Below, in pieces: positions 28,994-37,707 of a stretch of 64,000 bases of DNA; the first letter of the stretch is position 1, and the number at the start of each line of letters is the position of its first letter. The notes beneath the pieces were generated by a model. It did no database searches and was not told the DNA's origin. It saw only the letters and a list, made by a program, of their open reading frames with translations. The DNA is from Nitrosomonas sp. Lineage in GTDB: Bacteria > Pseudomonadota > Gammaproteobacteria > Burkholderiales > Nitrosomonadaceae. The translations under genes were made by a program, and so were the position numbers. The stretch is taken from positions 8,785 to 72,784 of the forward strand of contig JADKHF010000010.1 of assembly GCA_016721865.1 (NCBI GenBank), in the 5' to 3' direction.

Positions 28994-29126
28994 CCCCAAT
29001 TTATCCAACTCAGTGAGGTAAACACCCATGCAAACCCGTGAAGAACGCGACACGATGGGCGTGGTCGAGGTGCCCATAGAAGCACTGTGGGGCGCGCAAA
29101 CGCAGCGCTCGTTGCAGAATTTCAAG
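28994..29126 (+). repeat. Partial duplication of the fumC 5' region (left copy)
   Basis: 133 bp that repeat 29925-30057: the fumC leader (AGTGAGGTA..ACCC) and the first 33 codons. The frame then leaves the match, adds one Lys codon and stops at 29132. There are about 8 differences over the 99 coding bases, mostly silent, plus more in the leader, so this is a diverged copy and not a fresh duplication. The toxin-antitoxin pair lies between the copies. Confidence 0.85.
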
Positions 29127-29132
29127 AAATAA
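29028..29132 (+). pseudogene. Truncated fumC start (34 codons)
   Basis: It encodes MQTREERDTMGVVEVP and the rest of the fumC N-terminus to SLQNFKK, then stops. It is identical in layout to the intact fumC at 29959, including the ribosome binding site. It cannot make a functional enzyme. It is probably a boundary scar of a DNA insertion at the start of fumC. Confidence 0.8.
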
Positions 29133-29200
29133 AGCTTCACAGAGACCTGAATTCTTATATTTTTTGTTAAAACACTTATTTTAAGCTTATAATAATAAGT

Positions 29201-29561
29201 GTGAATGATATTGACTGGAAACCCAAAGCGCTTAAGCAGGTTGAGAAAATCAAGGCTGCCGCCGTGCGCAAAAAAATTTTTACTGAAGTCCAGTCGCTGA
29301 TTGATTTTCCTGATTGCCAAGGTGTCAAGAAACTCGCCAATCATACGTATAGCTACCGGCTGCGGGTTGGTGACTATCGGGTATTTTCGAGTTTGACGGC
29401 AGCGTGCATGTTATTCCATTTCCAAATCAAACATGAGTTTGTCAGCTATCCTTGTCGTATTAATTATACTGTCCTTCGGATAGCTTTCGCGTCATGTTTG
29501 ATTTGGAAACGGAATTATTGATATTGAAGAGGTGAAAAAACGCGATGAGCGCACTTATTAA
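29201..29561 (+). pseudogene. RelE/ParE-type toxin, disrupted by a 99-bp insert
   Basis: mRNA-interferase-type fold: NDIDWKPKALKQVEKIKAA, then KKLANHTYSYRLRVGDYRV. A 1-bp loss in the T-run at 29384-29387 hides FFEFDGSVHVI. Directly after GTT ATT (29415) a 99-bp palindromic element is inserted. Past it the native C-terminus DIEEVKKRDERTY resumes in frame and ends at 29561. The toxin gene overlaps the antitoxin start at 29545. As written, the toxin is interrupted and probably inactive. Confidence 0.8.
29416..29514. mobile_element. 99-bp palindromic insertion (MITE-like)
   Basis: It begins CCATTTCCAAATCAAACATG and ends CATGTTTGATTTGGAAACGG followed by AA; the ends are inverted repeats. A second internal inverted pair is GCTATCC..GGATAGC. 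TTATT occurs immediately before (29411-29415) and after (29515-29519), a 5-bp target duplication. Deleting the element and one TTATT restores the toxin frame (HVI-DIEEVKKRD). No protein is encoded, so movement would depend on a transposase elsewhere. Confidence 0.8.
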
Positions 29562-29877
29562 TTACCAAACCATCCTGGATAGCAACGGAAAACCGGCTTT
29601 TGTCGTCGTGCCTTATGCCGAGTTTGTCAAACTTCCCGGCGTAGTACGCTCGGGCATGATTCCCAACGAGGTTGTCGGTAAGCGCATCATGGATGAAGTC
29701 AGTATGCTAGCCGCCTGGCGCGAATACTTGATGCTGACGCAAGAGGAAATGGCTAAACGCATGGGGATTACGCAAGCCGGTTACGCACAGATAGAAGCTG
29801 CCAAACGCCCGCGCAAGGCAACACTTGAGAAAGCCGCAACGGCTATGGGTATTACCTTGGATCAGCTCGCGTATTGA
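29545..29877 (+). CDS. HTH antitoxin of the RelE-type module
   Basis: 110 residues. The C-terminal half is an XRE-type helix-turn-helix (LTQEEMAKRMGITQAGYAQI.., about residues 65-107). The N-terminal half probably binds the toxin. It is intact and overlaps the toxin 3' end by 17 bp. Modules with the toxin first and an HTH antitoxin second are of the HigBA-like order. The antitoxin probably autoregulates the pair. With the toxin broken it may persist as an orphan regulator. Confidence 0.85.
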   Translation: MSALINYQTILDSNGKPAFVVVPYAEFVKLPGVVRSGMIPNEVVGKRIMDEVSMLAAWREYLMLTQEEMAKRMGITQAGYAQIEAAKRPRKATLEKAATAMGITLDQLAY

Positions 29878-29924
29878 AGGGCGTGTTTTGTGCTAAACAA
29901 AATCGCAATCCCGGTCAACTAATT

Positions 29925-30057
29925 CCCCAATTCATTCCACTTAGTGAGGTAGCTACCCATGCAAACCCGTGAAGAACGCGACACCATGGGCGTGGTTGAA
30001 GTGCCCGCCGAAGCATTATGGGGCGCGCAAACGCAGCGCTCGTTGCAGAATTTCAAG
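29925..30057 (+). repeat. fumC 5' region, right copy of the direct repeat
   Basis: The native copy of the 133-bp direct repeat described at 28994. Together the copies bracket about 0.8 kb carrying the toxin-antitoxin pair. No integrase gene lies between them. Confidence 0.8.
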
Positions 30058-31344
30058 ATCTCAAGCGAGCGTATGCCGGTTGCGTTGATTCATGCGCTGG
30101 CCAGGGTCAAACGCGCAGCTGCTAAGGTCAATCACGACTTGGGCTTGCTCAATGCCGCCAGCACTGCGGCGATTATCGAAGCCGCCGATGAAGTGATCGC
30201 CGGTCATTTCGACGATCAATTTCCGTTGGTCGTGTGGCAAACGGGTTCCGGTACGCAGACTAACATGAACGTCAACGAGGTGATGGCAAACCGGGCATCG
30301 GAAATTCTCGGCGGCGGGCGCGGCGCCAGCCGGATCGTGCATCCGAACGACGAGGTCAACAAGGGTCAATCATCGAATGATGTGTTTCCGACCGCGATGC
30401 ATGTGGCTGCAGTGCAGGAATTGCAGCAACGGCTGATTCCGGCGATTCAGCAATTGCGTGACACGTTGGCGGGCAAATCGCAGGCGTTCGACAGCATCGT
30501 CAAAATCGGCCGCACGCATTTACAGGATGCCACGCCGTTGACGCTGGGACAGGAATTTTCCGGCTACGTGGCGCAACTGGATCATGGCCTGCGCCATGTT
30601 GAAGCCGCAATGGCGCATGTGTGCGAACTGGCATTGGGCGGCACGGCGGTTGGCACCGGGCTGAACGCGCACCCGGAATTCGCCGTGCGCGTCGCCGCCG
30701 AATTGTCACGTCTAACCGGTTTGCCGTTTGTCACCGCGCCGAATAAATTCGAGGCGCTGGCGAGTAACGATGCGTTGGTGCATGCGCACGGCGCGTTAAA
30801 AACGCTGGCCGCATCACTGATGAAAATTGCCAATGATATTCGCTGGCTGGCGTCCGGGCCGCGTTGTGGTATTGGTGAGCTCAGAATTCCTGAAAATGAA
30901 CCGGGCAGTTCGATCATGCCGGGCAAAGTCAACCCGACGCAATCGGAAGCGATGACGATGGTGTGTTGCCAGGTGATGGGCAACGATGTCGCGGTCAACA
31001 TGGGCGGCGCGCTCGGTAATTTCGAATTGAACGTGATGAAGCCGCTGATCATTCATAATTTTCTGCAAAGCGTGCGTTTGCTGGCCGATGCCATGGTCAG
31101 TTTCAACGAACACTGCGCCGCCGGTATCGAAGCCAATATCGAACACATCGATATCTTGATGCATAACTCCTTAATGCTGGTGACGGCATTGAATCCGCAC
31201 ATCGGTTACGACAAGGCCGCCGAGATTGCCAAAAAAGCGCATCGCGAAGGCATCACGCTCAAAGCGGCGGCGATTGCGACCGGGTACGTCACTTCAGAAC
31301 AATTTGAATCCTGGGTCATTCCGGAGAATATGGTCGGAAAGTAG
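29959..31344 (+). CDS. fumC: Class II fumarate hydratase
   Basis: Iron-independent fumarase of the TCA cycle (fumarate to malate). Intact at 461 residues. The family signature GSSIMPGKVNPTQSE carries the catalytic Ser. GRTHLQDATPLTLGQE and TGSGTQTNMNVNEV are further superfamily motifs. GTGAGGTAGCTACCC precedes the ATG. GC content is clearly higher than in the cassette and toxin-antitoxin region upstream. Confidence 0.97.
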   Translation: MQTREERDTMGVVEVPAEALWGAQTQRSLQNFKISSERMPVALIHALARVKRAAAKVNHDLGLLNAASTAAIIEAADEVIAGHFDDQFPLVVWQTGSGTQTNMNVNEVMANRASEILGGGRGASRIVHPNDEVNKGQSSNDVFPTAMHVAAVQELQQRLIPAIQQLRDTLAGKSQAFDSIVKIGRTHLQDATPLTLGQEFSGYVAQLDHGLRHVEAAMAHVCELALGGTAVGTGLNAHPEFAVRVAAELSRLTGLPFVTAPNKFEALASNDALVHAHGALKTLAASLMKIANDIRWLASGPRCGIGELRIPENEPGSSIMPGKVNPTQSEAMTMVCCQVMGNDVAVNMGGALGNFELNVMKPLIIHNFLQSVRLLADAMVSFNEHCAAGIEANIEHIDILMHNSLMLVTALNPHIGYDKAAEIAKKAHREGITLKAAAIATGYVTSEQFESWVIPENMVGK

Positions 31345-31375
31345 GGCGTGTAATGCTCTGCTATACGGTATATCC

Positions 31376-32677
31376 ATGACATCAGTCAGCAAAAATCCCG
31401 ATCCAGCAACCCGGCGTGAACGTTTTGCGTGGTGTATGTACGATTTTGCCAATTCCGGCTACACCACCGTCATACTGACCGCCATCTTCAATGCCTATTT
31501 TGTCGGCGTGGTGGCCGCTGAGAGCGGTAATGGCCATGCCACATTACTATGGACATTGACCATGGCTTGCGCCAATGCGCTGGTTTTGCTCAGTGCGCCG
31601 GTGGTAGGGGCTATCGCCGATTATTCCGGTGCAAAAAAACGTTTTCTGGTTGTTACGACAGTGGGCTGCGTGCTGTTTACCGCATTATTGAGCCTGGTCG
31701 GTCCTGGCGATATTATCCTGGCGATCATTTTAGTCATACTGGCAACTTTCATGTTTGCCAGCGGTGAAAATCTGATTGCGGCATTTTTGCCCGAAATCAG
31801 CACGCCTGAGACGATGGGACGGCTTTCCGGGTATGGTTGGGCGCTGGGTTATTTGGGTGGCTTGCTTGCTTTGGTGTTATGTCTGGCTTATGTGACGTAT
31901 GCTGAAAACCAGGGGCTGGATGCCACGCATTACGTACCGGTTTCCACGCTGATTGTTGCTGCCTTATTTGGCCTGGCCGCTTTACCCACATTGCTCTGGT
32001 TGCGTGAGCGGAGCGGCGCTTCAAATTCAATCCAGAATGCGCATCTGATACGGGCAGGGTTTGAGCGGTTAAAAATTACACTGTACCACGCCAGCAGGCA
32101 CACCGATTTATTCCGTTTTTTAATTGCATTGACCACTTATTATTCCGGTATTCATATTGTCATTGTGCTGGCGGCGGTGTATGCGCAGGAAGTGATGGGG
32201 TTTAAAACCCAGGATACGATTATCCTGATTATGGTAGTGAATGTGACTGCCGCTATCGGCGCTTTTCTGTTTGGCCATCTACAGGACAGAATCGGCTCCA
32301 GCCGGAGTATTGCCATTACCTTGTTGATCTGGTCTGCGGCGATTATTTGTGCTTATTTTGCCACGGATGAGACTTTGTTCTGGGTTGCCGCCAATTTGAT
32401 TGGTACTGCGCTTGGTGGTGCGCAATCTGCGGGTAGGGCATTGGTAGGTCAGTTTACGCCGCCTGGCCGTCAGGGGGAATTCTTCGGCTTATGGGGACTG
32501 GCTACAAAACTGGCAGCGATCATCGGCCCGCTTACTTATGGCGGAATGATTGTTGTCTTCGAGGGAGATCACCGGATAGCGTTACTCAGCACGCTGGTAT
32601 TTTTTATACTCGGTCTTGCGCTTCTTGCTACTGTCAATGAAAAAAGAGGGCGCGAAATGGCTAAAATAGACTATTAA
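31376..32677 (+). CDS. MFS transporter, Atg22/UMF1 type
   Basis: About 433 residues with about 12 hydrophobic segments. The N-terminal motif RRERFAWCMYDFANSGYTTVILTAIF is typical of UMF1/Atg22-like major facilitator proteins (DFANSGY block), quoted here as the short core WCMYDFANSGY. Substrate unknown; yeast Atg22 exports vacuolar amino acids. Start ATG 31376 chosen over an open frame beginning at 31226 inside fumC. It lies 31 bp after fumC and may be cotranscribed. Confidence 0.85.
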   Translation: MTSVSKNPDPATRRERFAWCMYDFANSGYTTVILTAIFNAYFVGVVAAESGNGHATLLWTLTMACANALVLLSAPVVGAIADYSGAKKRFLVVTTVGCVLFTALLSLVGPGDIILAIILVILATFMFASGENLIAAFLPEISTPETMGRLSGYGWALGYLGGLLALVLCLAYVTYAENQGLDATHYVPVSTLIVAALFGLAALPTLLWLRERSGASNSIQNAHLIRAGFERLKITLYHASRHTDLFRFLIALTTYYSGIHIVIVLAAVYAQEVMGFKTQDTIILIMVVNVTAAIGAFLFGHLQDRIGSSRSIAITLLIWSAAIICAYFATDETLFWVAANLIGTALGGAQSAGRALVGQFTPPGRQGEFFGLWGLATKLAAIIGPLTYGGMIVVFEGDHRIALLSTLVFFILGLALLATVNEKRGREMAKIDY

Positions 32678-32736
32678 ACGGCTTGCTCCAAATTAAACCG
32701 GAGCAGTTTTGAAGATTGGATTATTGTTAGAAAAGT

Positions 32737-32766
32737 CCCTGCAGGAAAAGTACAGATCCTACAGGG
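32737..32766. terminator. Hairpin downstream of the MFS gene
   Basis: CCCTGCAGGA pairs with TCCTACAGGG across a 10-nt loop with one mismatch. It lies 60 bp after the MFS stop. There is no T-run, so a terminator role is only possible. Confidence 0.35.
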
Positions 32767-32823
32767 TATCATCTTGGTCAGTTAAAGACACTGAATGATA
32801 AGGCAGAGCAGATAGCTTTTAAA

Positions 32824-32976
32824 CTATTCCTGCAGCTCATTACGACCTTCAGCTGGTTTGCCTTCATGTGTTGTTCCGTAGCCTTCAGAAGATGCGCTTT
32901 CTGGTGCTGTTGGTTTGCCACAGGCTACTAATGTTAATGCAAAAATTGTTACAACTAAAAATGCTGATAGTTTCAT
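32824..32976 (-). CDS. Small lipoprotein (50 residues)
   Basis: The minus-strand ATG at 32974-32976 encodes a lipoprotein signal peptide with lipobox LVAC followed by GKPTAPESASSEGYGTTHEG and a short charged tail ending NELQE. It is similar in size and style to entericidin-like or other tiny outer-envelope lipoproteins, but no family is assigned. It would be lipidated at Cys19. Supported by the clean lipobox and a stop at 32824. Confidence 0.65.
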   Translation of the reverse strand: MKLSAFLVVTIFALTLVACGKPTAPESASSEGYGTTHEGKPAEGRNELQE

Positions 32977-33353
32977 TTACGGAGACATCCCTAAAATTTA
33001 TAAAATAAAAAGTATTACTAATTTTTTGTCACTTTAGAACTATAGCATGTTACGTGTCGTAACCTTACATTAAATTATTTTTGGATAATTTTTAGAATAA
33101 AAAAACAAGCTCGGTTAATCTGTGCGGGTTTAAATTGATCAGCTATGCAGGTTGAAAATTGATAGGGCGTTACGGGATGTTCGTACTGAGTTGGAGGAGC
33201 AGTGTCTGTTGAAATTGCCGGACAAAGCGGGCAACACTGATTAATCCCCACCGGATTCAAAGCACCAATGCGATAATAGCAGCGTCAGGTTTAATAGCGG
33301 ATGGATAAACATCCTGCTGATTATTGTTTTATTTTTTTATTACTCAAGAAATT
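32977..33353. other. Intergenic region, nothing recognised
   Basis: It separates the divergent small lipoprotein and Nudix genes and presumably holds their promoters. No repeat or RNA gene is recognised. Confidence 0.4.
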
Positions 33354-33809
33354 ATGATCTGGAAGCCGAATGTAACAGTTGCTGCTGTTGTAGAACAAAA
33401 TGGAAAATATCTCCTGGTGGAGGAGGAACCTGAAGCTGGTTCGGGTTTGTTGCTGAATCAACCGGCGGGGCATCTGGATGCAGGAGAATCCCTTGTTCAA
33501 GGCGCCATAAGGGAAACGTTGGAGGAAACCGCATATACCTTCGTGCCCGAGTACTTGGTGGGTATTTATCAATGGCACGCTCACCGTGTGGATACTACGT
33601 ATCTTCGTTTTGCTTTTGGCGGTCACGTTACGCAGCACGATCCGGAACGTAAACTGGATACTGGTATCTTACGAGCAACCTGGTATAGCGTGGATGAAAT
33701 CAATCAAATGCTCCACCGCCATCGCAGTCCGCTGGTTATGCAATGTATTCAGGATTATCTTGCCGGCAAGCGGTATCCGCTGGAATTACTGACACACTTC
33801 GAGTCATGA
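33354..33809 (+). CDS. nudJ: Nudix hydrolase, NudJ-like
   Basis: 151 residues, with the Nudix box GHLDAGESLVQGAIRETLEE followed by T and matching G-x5-E-x7-REUxEE in layout. NudJ-type enzymes hydrolyse nucleoside di/triphosphates and thiamine pyrimidine pyrophosphates. ATG 33354 (MIWKPNVTVAAVVEQ) is the family-like start; the frame opens further upstream at 33324. mnmA follows 4 bp later, the same pair as in E. coli. Confidence 0.9.
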   Translation: MIWKPNVTVAAVVEQNGKYLLVEEEPEAGSGLLLNQPAGHLDAGESLVQGAIRETLEETAYTFVPEYLVGIYQWHAHRVDTTYLRFAFGGHVTQHDPERKLDTGILRATWYSVDEINQMLHRHRSPLVMQCIQDYLAGKRYPLELLTHFES

Positions 33810-33813
33810 CAGG

Positions 33814-34893
33814 ATGAAAAAAAAACGTGTGGTTGTCGGTATGTCAGGCGGTGTTGATTCATCCGTGGCAGCATATTTGCTGAAGCAACAGGGTTATGAT
33901 GTCGTTGGGCTGTTTATGAAAAACTGGGAAGATGATGATACCGATGAGTATTGTTCTTCCCGCCAGGATTTTCTGGATGCGGTATCCGTTGCGGATGTGA
34001 TTGATATTCCGATTGAGGTGGTGAATTTCTCGGTCGAATACAAGGATCGGGTTTTCTCGCATTTTCTTTCTGAATATCAGGCTGGACGGACACCGAATCC
34101 CGACGTGCTGTGCAACGCCGAAATTAAATTCAAGGCTTTTCTGGATCATGCGCATAAACTGGATGCTGATTGTATTGCTACAGGCCATTATGCTCAGGTG
34201 CGCAAAGTTGGCGATGCATTCCAATTATTAAAAGGTGAAGACGGCACCAAAGATCAGAGCTATTTCTTATATCGTTTGAATCAAGCACAACTTGCCAGTA
34301 CATTGTTTCCTGTTGGACATCTTTATAAGCGCGAAGTACGTAAGATCGCCAAACAATTAAAACTACCCAATTTCTCCAAAAAAGACAGCACAGGTATCTG
34401 TTTTATCGGGGAACGCCCATTCCGAGAATTTCTCAATCGCTATCTCCCGCATGAGCCTGGAGAAATCCAAACTCCCGAAGGGAAAGTGATCGGTCAGCAT
34501 ATCGGACTGATGTATTACACTATCGGACAACGGCAAGGATTGGGAATTGGTGGGACACGTGATGGCAGCGATGAACCGTGGTTTGTGTCAGCCAAAGATA
34601 TGACCAGAAATATATTGGTTGTAGTACAAGGCCATAGTCATCCTGATTTGCTTCGCCCATCTTTAAAAGCAGCCGATCTGACCTGGATTAGTGGGAAACA
34701 GCCGCATTGCAGTTGGGTTTATGCTGCCAAAACTCGCTATCGTCAGATTGATGCTCCTTGCACGATTACTAATTTAACCCAGGATCATTGCCAGGTAGAT
34801 TTCGCACAGGATCAATGGGCTGTTACACCCGGTCAATCCGTCGTCATTTATGAAAGTAAAGTATGTTTGGGTGGTGGAATCATTATTGAATAA
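33814..34893 (+). CDS. mnmA: tRNA-specific 2-thiouridylase
   Basis: Thiolates U34 of tRNAs for Lys, Glu and Gln. Intact at 359 residues. The PP-loop is VGMSGGVDSSVAAYLL. The catalytic cysteines are in NPDVLCNAEIKF and in STGICFIGERPF. It is adjacent to nudJ and probably in one operon. Confidence 0.97.
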   Translation: MKKKRVVVGMSGGVDSSVAAYLLKQQGYDVVGLFMKNWEDDDTDEYCSSRQDFLDAVSVADVIDIPIEVVNFSVEYKDRVFSHFLSEYQAGRTPNPDVLCNAEIKFKAFLDHAHKLDADCIATGHYAQVRKVGDAFQLLKGEDGTKDQSYFLYRLNQAQLASTLFPVGHLYKREVRKIAKQLKLPNFSKKDSTGICFIGERPFREFLNRYLPHEPGEIQTPEGKVIGQHIGLMYYTIGQRQGLGIGGTRDGSDEPWFVSAKDMTRNILVVVQGHSHPDLLRPSLKAADLTWISGKQPHCSWVYAAKTRYRQIDAPCTITNLTQDHCQVDFAQDQWAVTPGQSVVIYESKVCLGGGIIIE

Positions 34894-35186
34894 CAGAAAT
34901 AAGACTTTTTAATCTTCTGGCAGATCATCTGCTGCAACTCCGGACAGTTTGCTCGTTCTCAACACATGTTTTTCGCTTCCCTGGCTTGATCAGATCATTA
35001 ATGTTACATTCAAAACAGAGAGAATTGATTAGAGGATGTTTTTAAAATGGTCTTTTGTCCTGGTCGAAAACTCACTTTTGTGCGCCGCTTAACTGCTCGC
35101 TTATGGTTCAAAAAGTAATTGGCATACTGGCATACTGACATTAGTGAAGCTATGGACTCTACAAGCGCATATTCGAGAAAATAATC

Positions 35187-36640
35187 ATGATAAATAAAAC
35201 CGGTTGGCTATTTGTCATGGCTGGATTGAGCGGATGTGCGGTAGGTCCGAATTACCAACAGCCTGCACCAGAAACCCCGGATCATTGGCAAGCCGAGCAG
35301 GGGAAAATGAATGAATGGCAAAGCACAGCATCACTGCAACCCATTGATCCGGAAAGCCTGAAAAGTGGTGGAGGAATTTCGATGATGCTCAGCTGGATAG
35401 CTTGATGGATCAAGTTCTGACAGACAATCTTGATCTCAAAATTGTTCTGGCGCGTATTGATCAAGCGCGCGCCTAGCGCCGCGGTATTCGTGCAGAACTT
35501 TTTCCGGAGGTCGACGTAGCAGCAGGCGCGCAGCGCAGTCATAACCCCTTCCCCGGTTTCGCGCCCGGTATCAAATTCAACCTGTTTCAACTGGGCTTTG
35601 ATGCCTTTTGGGAAATCGACCTGTTCGGCCGTTTGCGACGTCGGCTGGAAGCTTCATCCGCGAATCTGGAAGCAGTGAAGGAGCAATACAGCCAAACTCT
35701 GGTGACGCTGACAGCGGATCTGGCACGCAGCTATATCGAATACCGCAGTTTTCAGAACCAATTGCGTATTACCCACGCAAACCTGCTTACCCAGAAAACT
35801 ACGCAGGATCTAACGGAAAAGCTCTTTGAGGTAGGCGCCGGAACCCGGTACGACGTCGTGCGAGCGCGTGCCCAGACCGAAGCTACCAGATCTCAGATTC
35901 CTGGCCTTGAAGGCGATATGATTGCTGCACTCAGGCAACTGGAAGTGTTGACAGGGCAACAACCGGGAACGCTTGCGTTTGAGCCGGATAAGTCAGGCAG
36001 CGTCCCGATGGCGCCCGGGCGCGCTATTCTGGTTTCACCTGCGGCGACTATCCGTCATCGTCCCGATCTGCACATTGCCGAGCGCCGACTCGCTGCTGCA
36101 ACTGCCCCGCAGGGTGCTGCGATCGCAGAGCTGTTTCCACGGCTATCGTTGTCGACCTTTCTGGGTTTGCGCAACACGGAACTGGAGGAGTTGTTCAAAT
36201 CGGCAGCTTTTTCCTATAACACTTCCGCCAGCCTTTTGCAGCCATTGCTCAATTTCGGGCGTATCCGGGCCGGCATTGACCTGGCTGATGCACGGCAGCA
36301 GGAAGCTTATCTGATATTTGAAAAAACAGTGCTGGTAGCGCTGCAGGAAACAGAAACCGCCATGACGTACTATCTTAATGAAGAAGTGAGGCGACAGGCA
36401 CTGGCCCGGTCTGTATCGGATTTGCGTGAAGCTGTCCGGCTATCACAGTTGCGCTTCAAGGTAGGCACCATATCATTTCTGGATGTGCTGGACGCCCAGC
36501 GCGCGCTTTATGTTGCCGAGATCAATCTGGCCCGCTCCGAAGCGAAGGTTTCAACCGATCTGATCGCGGTCTATAAGGCGCTAGGCGGTGGCGCGGATGT
36601 TGCCGTGCCGCAAGCGGAAACTGCTTTGGAGGGGCCATGA
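35187..36640 (+). pseudogene. NodT/OprM-type outer-membrane efflux lipoprotein (frameshift plus stop)
   Basis: The N-terminal lipobox LSGCAVGPNYQQPAPETPD marks an outer-membrane factor. The main part (from 35633) has the two coiled-coil repeats typical of the TolC/OprM family and ends in GTISFLDVLDAQRALYVAE. Two lesions are present. A frame change near 35370 affects the stretch expected to read WWRNFDDAQLDSL. An in-frame TAG at 35475-35477 lies in RIDQARA*RRGIRAELFPEVD, where a CAG is expected. The frame change may be an error; the stop would need a base substitution and could be real. First gene of an efflux operon. Confidence 0.8.
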
Positions 36641-37707
36641 GTAACCAGGCAAAGTCAGTGCTGATTGTTGCCTTTATTGGCCTCTCTATCTCCGTGGCAT
36701 TCGCAATCTGGTGGATTCTTCGCCCTGCTGGCCTGCCAGCCGGAATTATCGCAGGTAATGGCCGGATCGAAGCAACCGAAATCAATATCGCTACCAAAAC
36801 CCCTGGCCGTATTATCGAGATACGGGCAAGGGAAGGTGACTTTGTTCAGGCCGACATGATTCTTGCGCGTATGGATGCGCAAGTGCTACTCGCTCAACAG
36901 GCTGAGGCGCAGGCACAGGTTCGTCGTGCCGAGTATGCCCATAAAACAGCAGAAGCCATCGTGATTCAGCGTGAAAGTGAACAGGTTGCAGCACAGGCGA
37001 TGGTGGCGCAGCGTCGGGCAGAACTTGATGCTGTCCGTAAACGTGTGAAACGCACACAAACATTGGCTGATGAAGGGGCGGCGGCACAACAGGAGCTGGA
37101 TGATGACCGTGCTCGGGTACTGAGTGCGCAGGCTGCTGTCAGCGCAGCACAGGCTCAGGTTGCAGCAGCAAACGCAGCGATCCAGGCTGCGAAATCGCAA
37201 GTGGTGGAATCACAATCGGTCATTGCCGCCACCCAGGCAACAGTGACACGCTTGCAGGCAGATATCGACGATAACGAATTGAGGGCACCGCGTGATGGTC
37301 GCGTACAGTATCGTGTTGCTGAACCAGGCGAAGTACTGGATGCCGGCGGTCGCGTACTTAACATGATTGATCTTTCTGATGTTTATATGACCTTCTTCTT
37401 ATCTACCGAAGCAGCGGGTAAGGTGGCGCTCGGTAGCGATATCCGTCTCGTGCTGGATGCTGCACCGAACTATGTGATTCCGGCGACGGCCAGCTTCGTC
37501 GCCAGCGTTGCCCAGTTCACTCCGAAAACTGTTGAAACCGAAAGCGAACGACTGAAATTGATGTTTCGCGTGCGCGCGCGGATCGATCCTGAACTGTTGA
37601 AGCAGCATCTCGAAAAGATCAAGACCGGTGTGCCCGGCATGGCTTACGTCAAGTTGGATCCGGCGGCTGCATGGCCTAAGGAACTTGATGTCAGACTGCC
37701 GCAATGA
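36637..37707 (+). CDS. HlyD-family membrane fusion protein (YhiI-like)
   Basis: 356 residues. One N-terminal membrane anchor (VLIVAFIGLSISVAFAIWWI) is followed by a biotinyl-lipoyl half, a long Ala/Gln-rich coiled coil (about residues 85-205) and the second lipoyl half (LRAPRDGRVQYRVAEPGEV). It bridges the inner-membrane transporter to the outer-membrane factor. ATGA overlaps with genes on both sides. Intact. Confidence 0.93.
   Translation: MSNQAKSVLIVAFIGLSISVAFAIWWILRPAGLPAGIIAGNGRIEATEINIATKTPGRIIEIRAREGDFVQADMILARMDAQVLLAQQAEAQAQVRRAEYAHKTAEAIVIQRESEQVAAQAMVAQRRAELDAVRKRVKRTQTLADEGAAAQQELDDDRARVLSAQAAVSAAQAQVAAANAAIQAAKSQVVESQSVIAATQATVTRLQADIDDNELRAPRDGRVQYRVAEPGEVLDAGGRVLNMIDLSDVYMTFFLSTEAAGKVALGSDIRLVLDAAPNYVIPATASFVASVAQFTPKTVETESERLKLMFRVRARIDPELLKQHLEKIKTGVPGMAYVKLDPAAAWPKELDVRLPQ

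Noticed and set aside
28889..29344. 151-codon minus-strand frame containing VIPAKAGIQ
   Set aside because: The peptide is the translation of a dispersed repeat and the antisense of the fumC fragment and toxin; not a gene.
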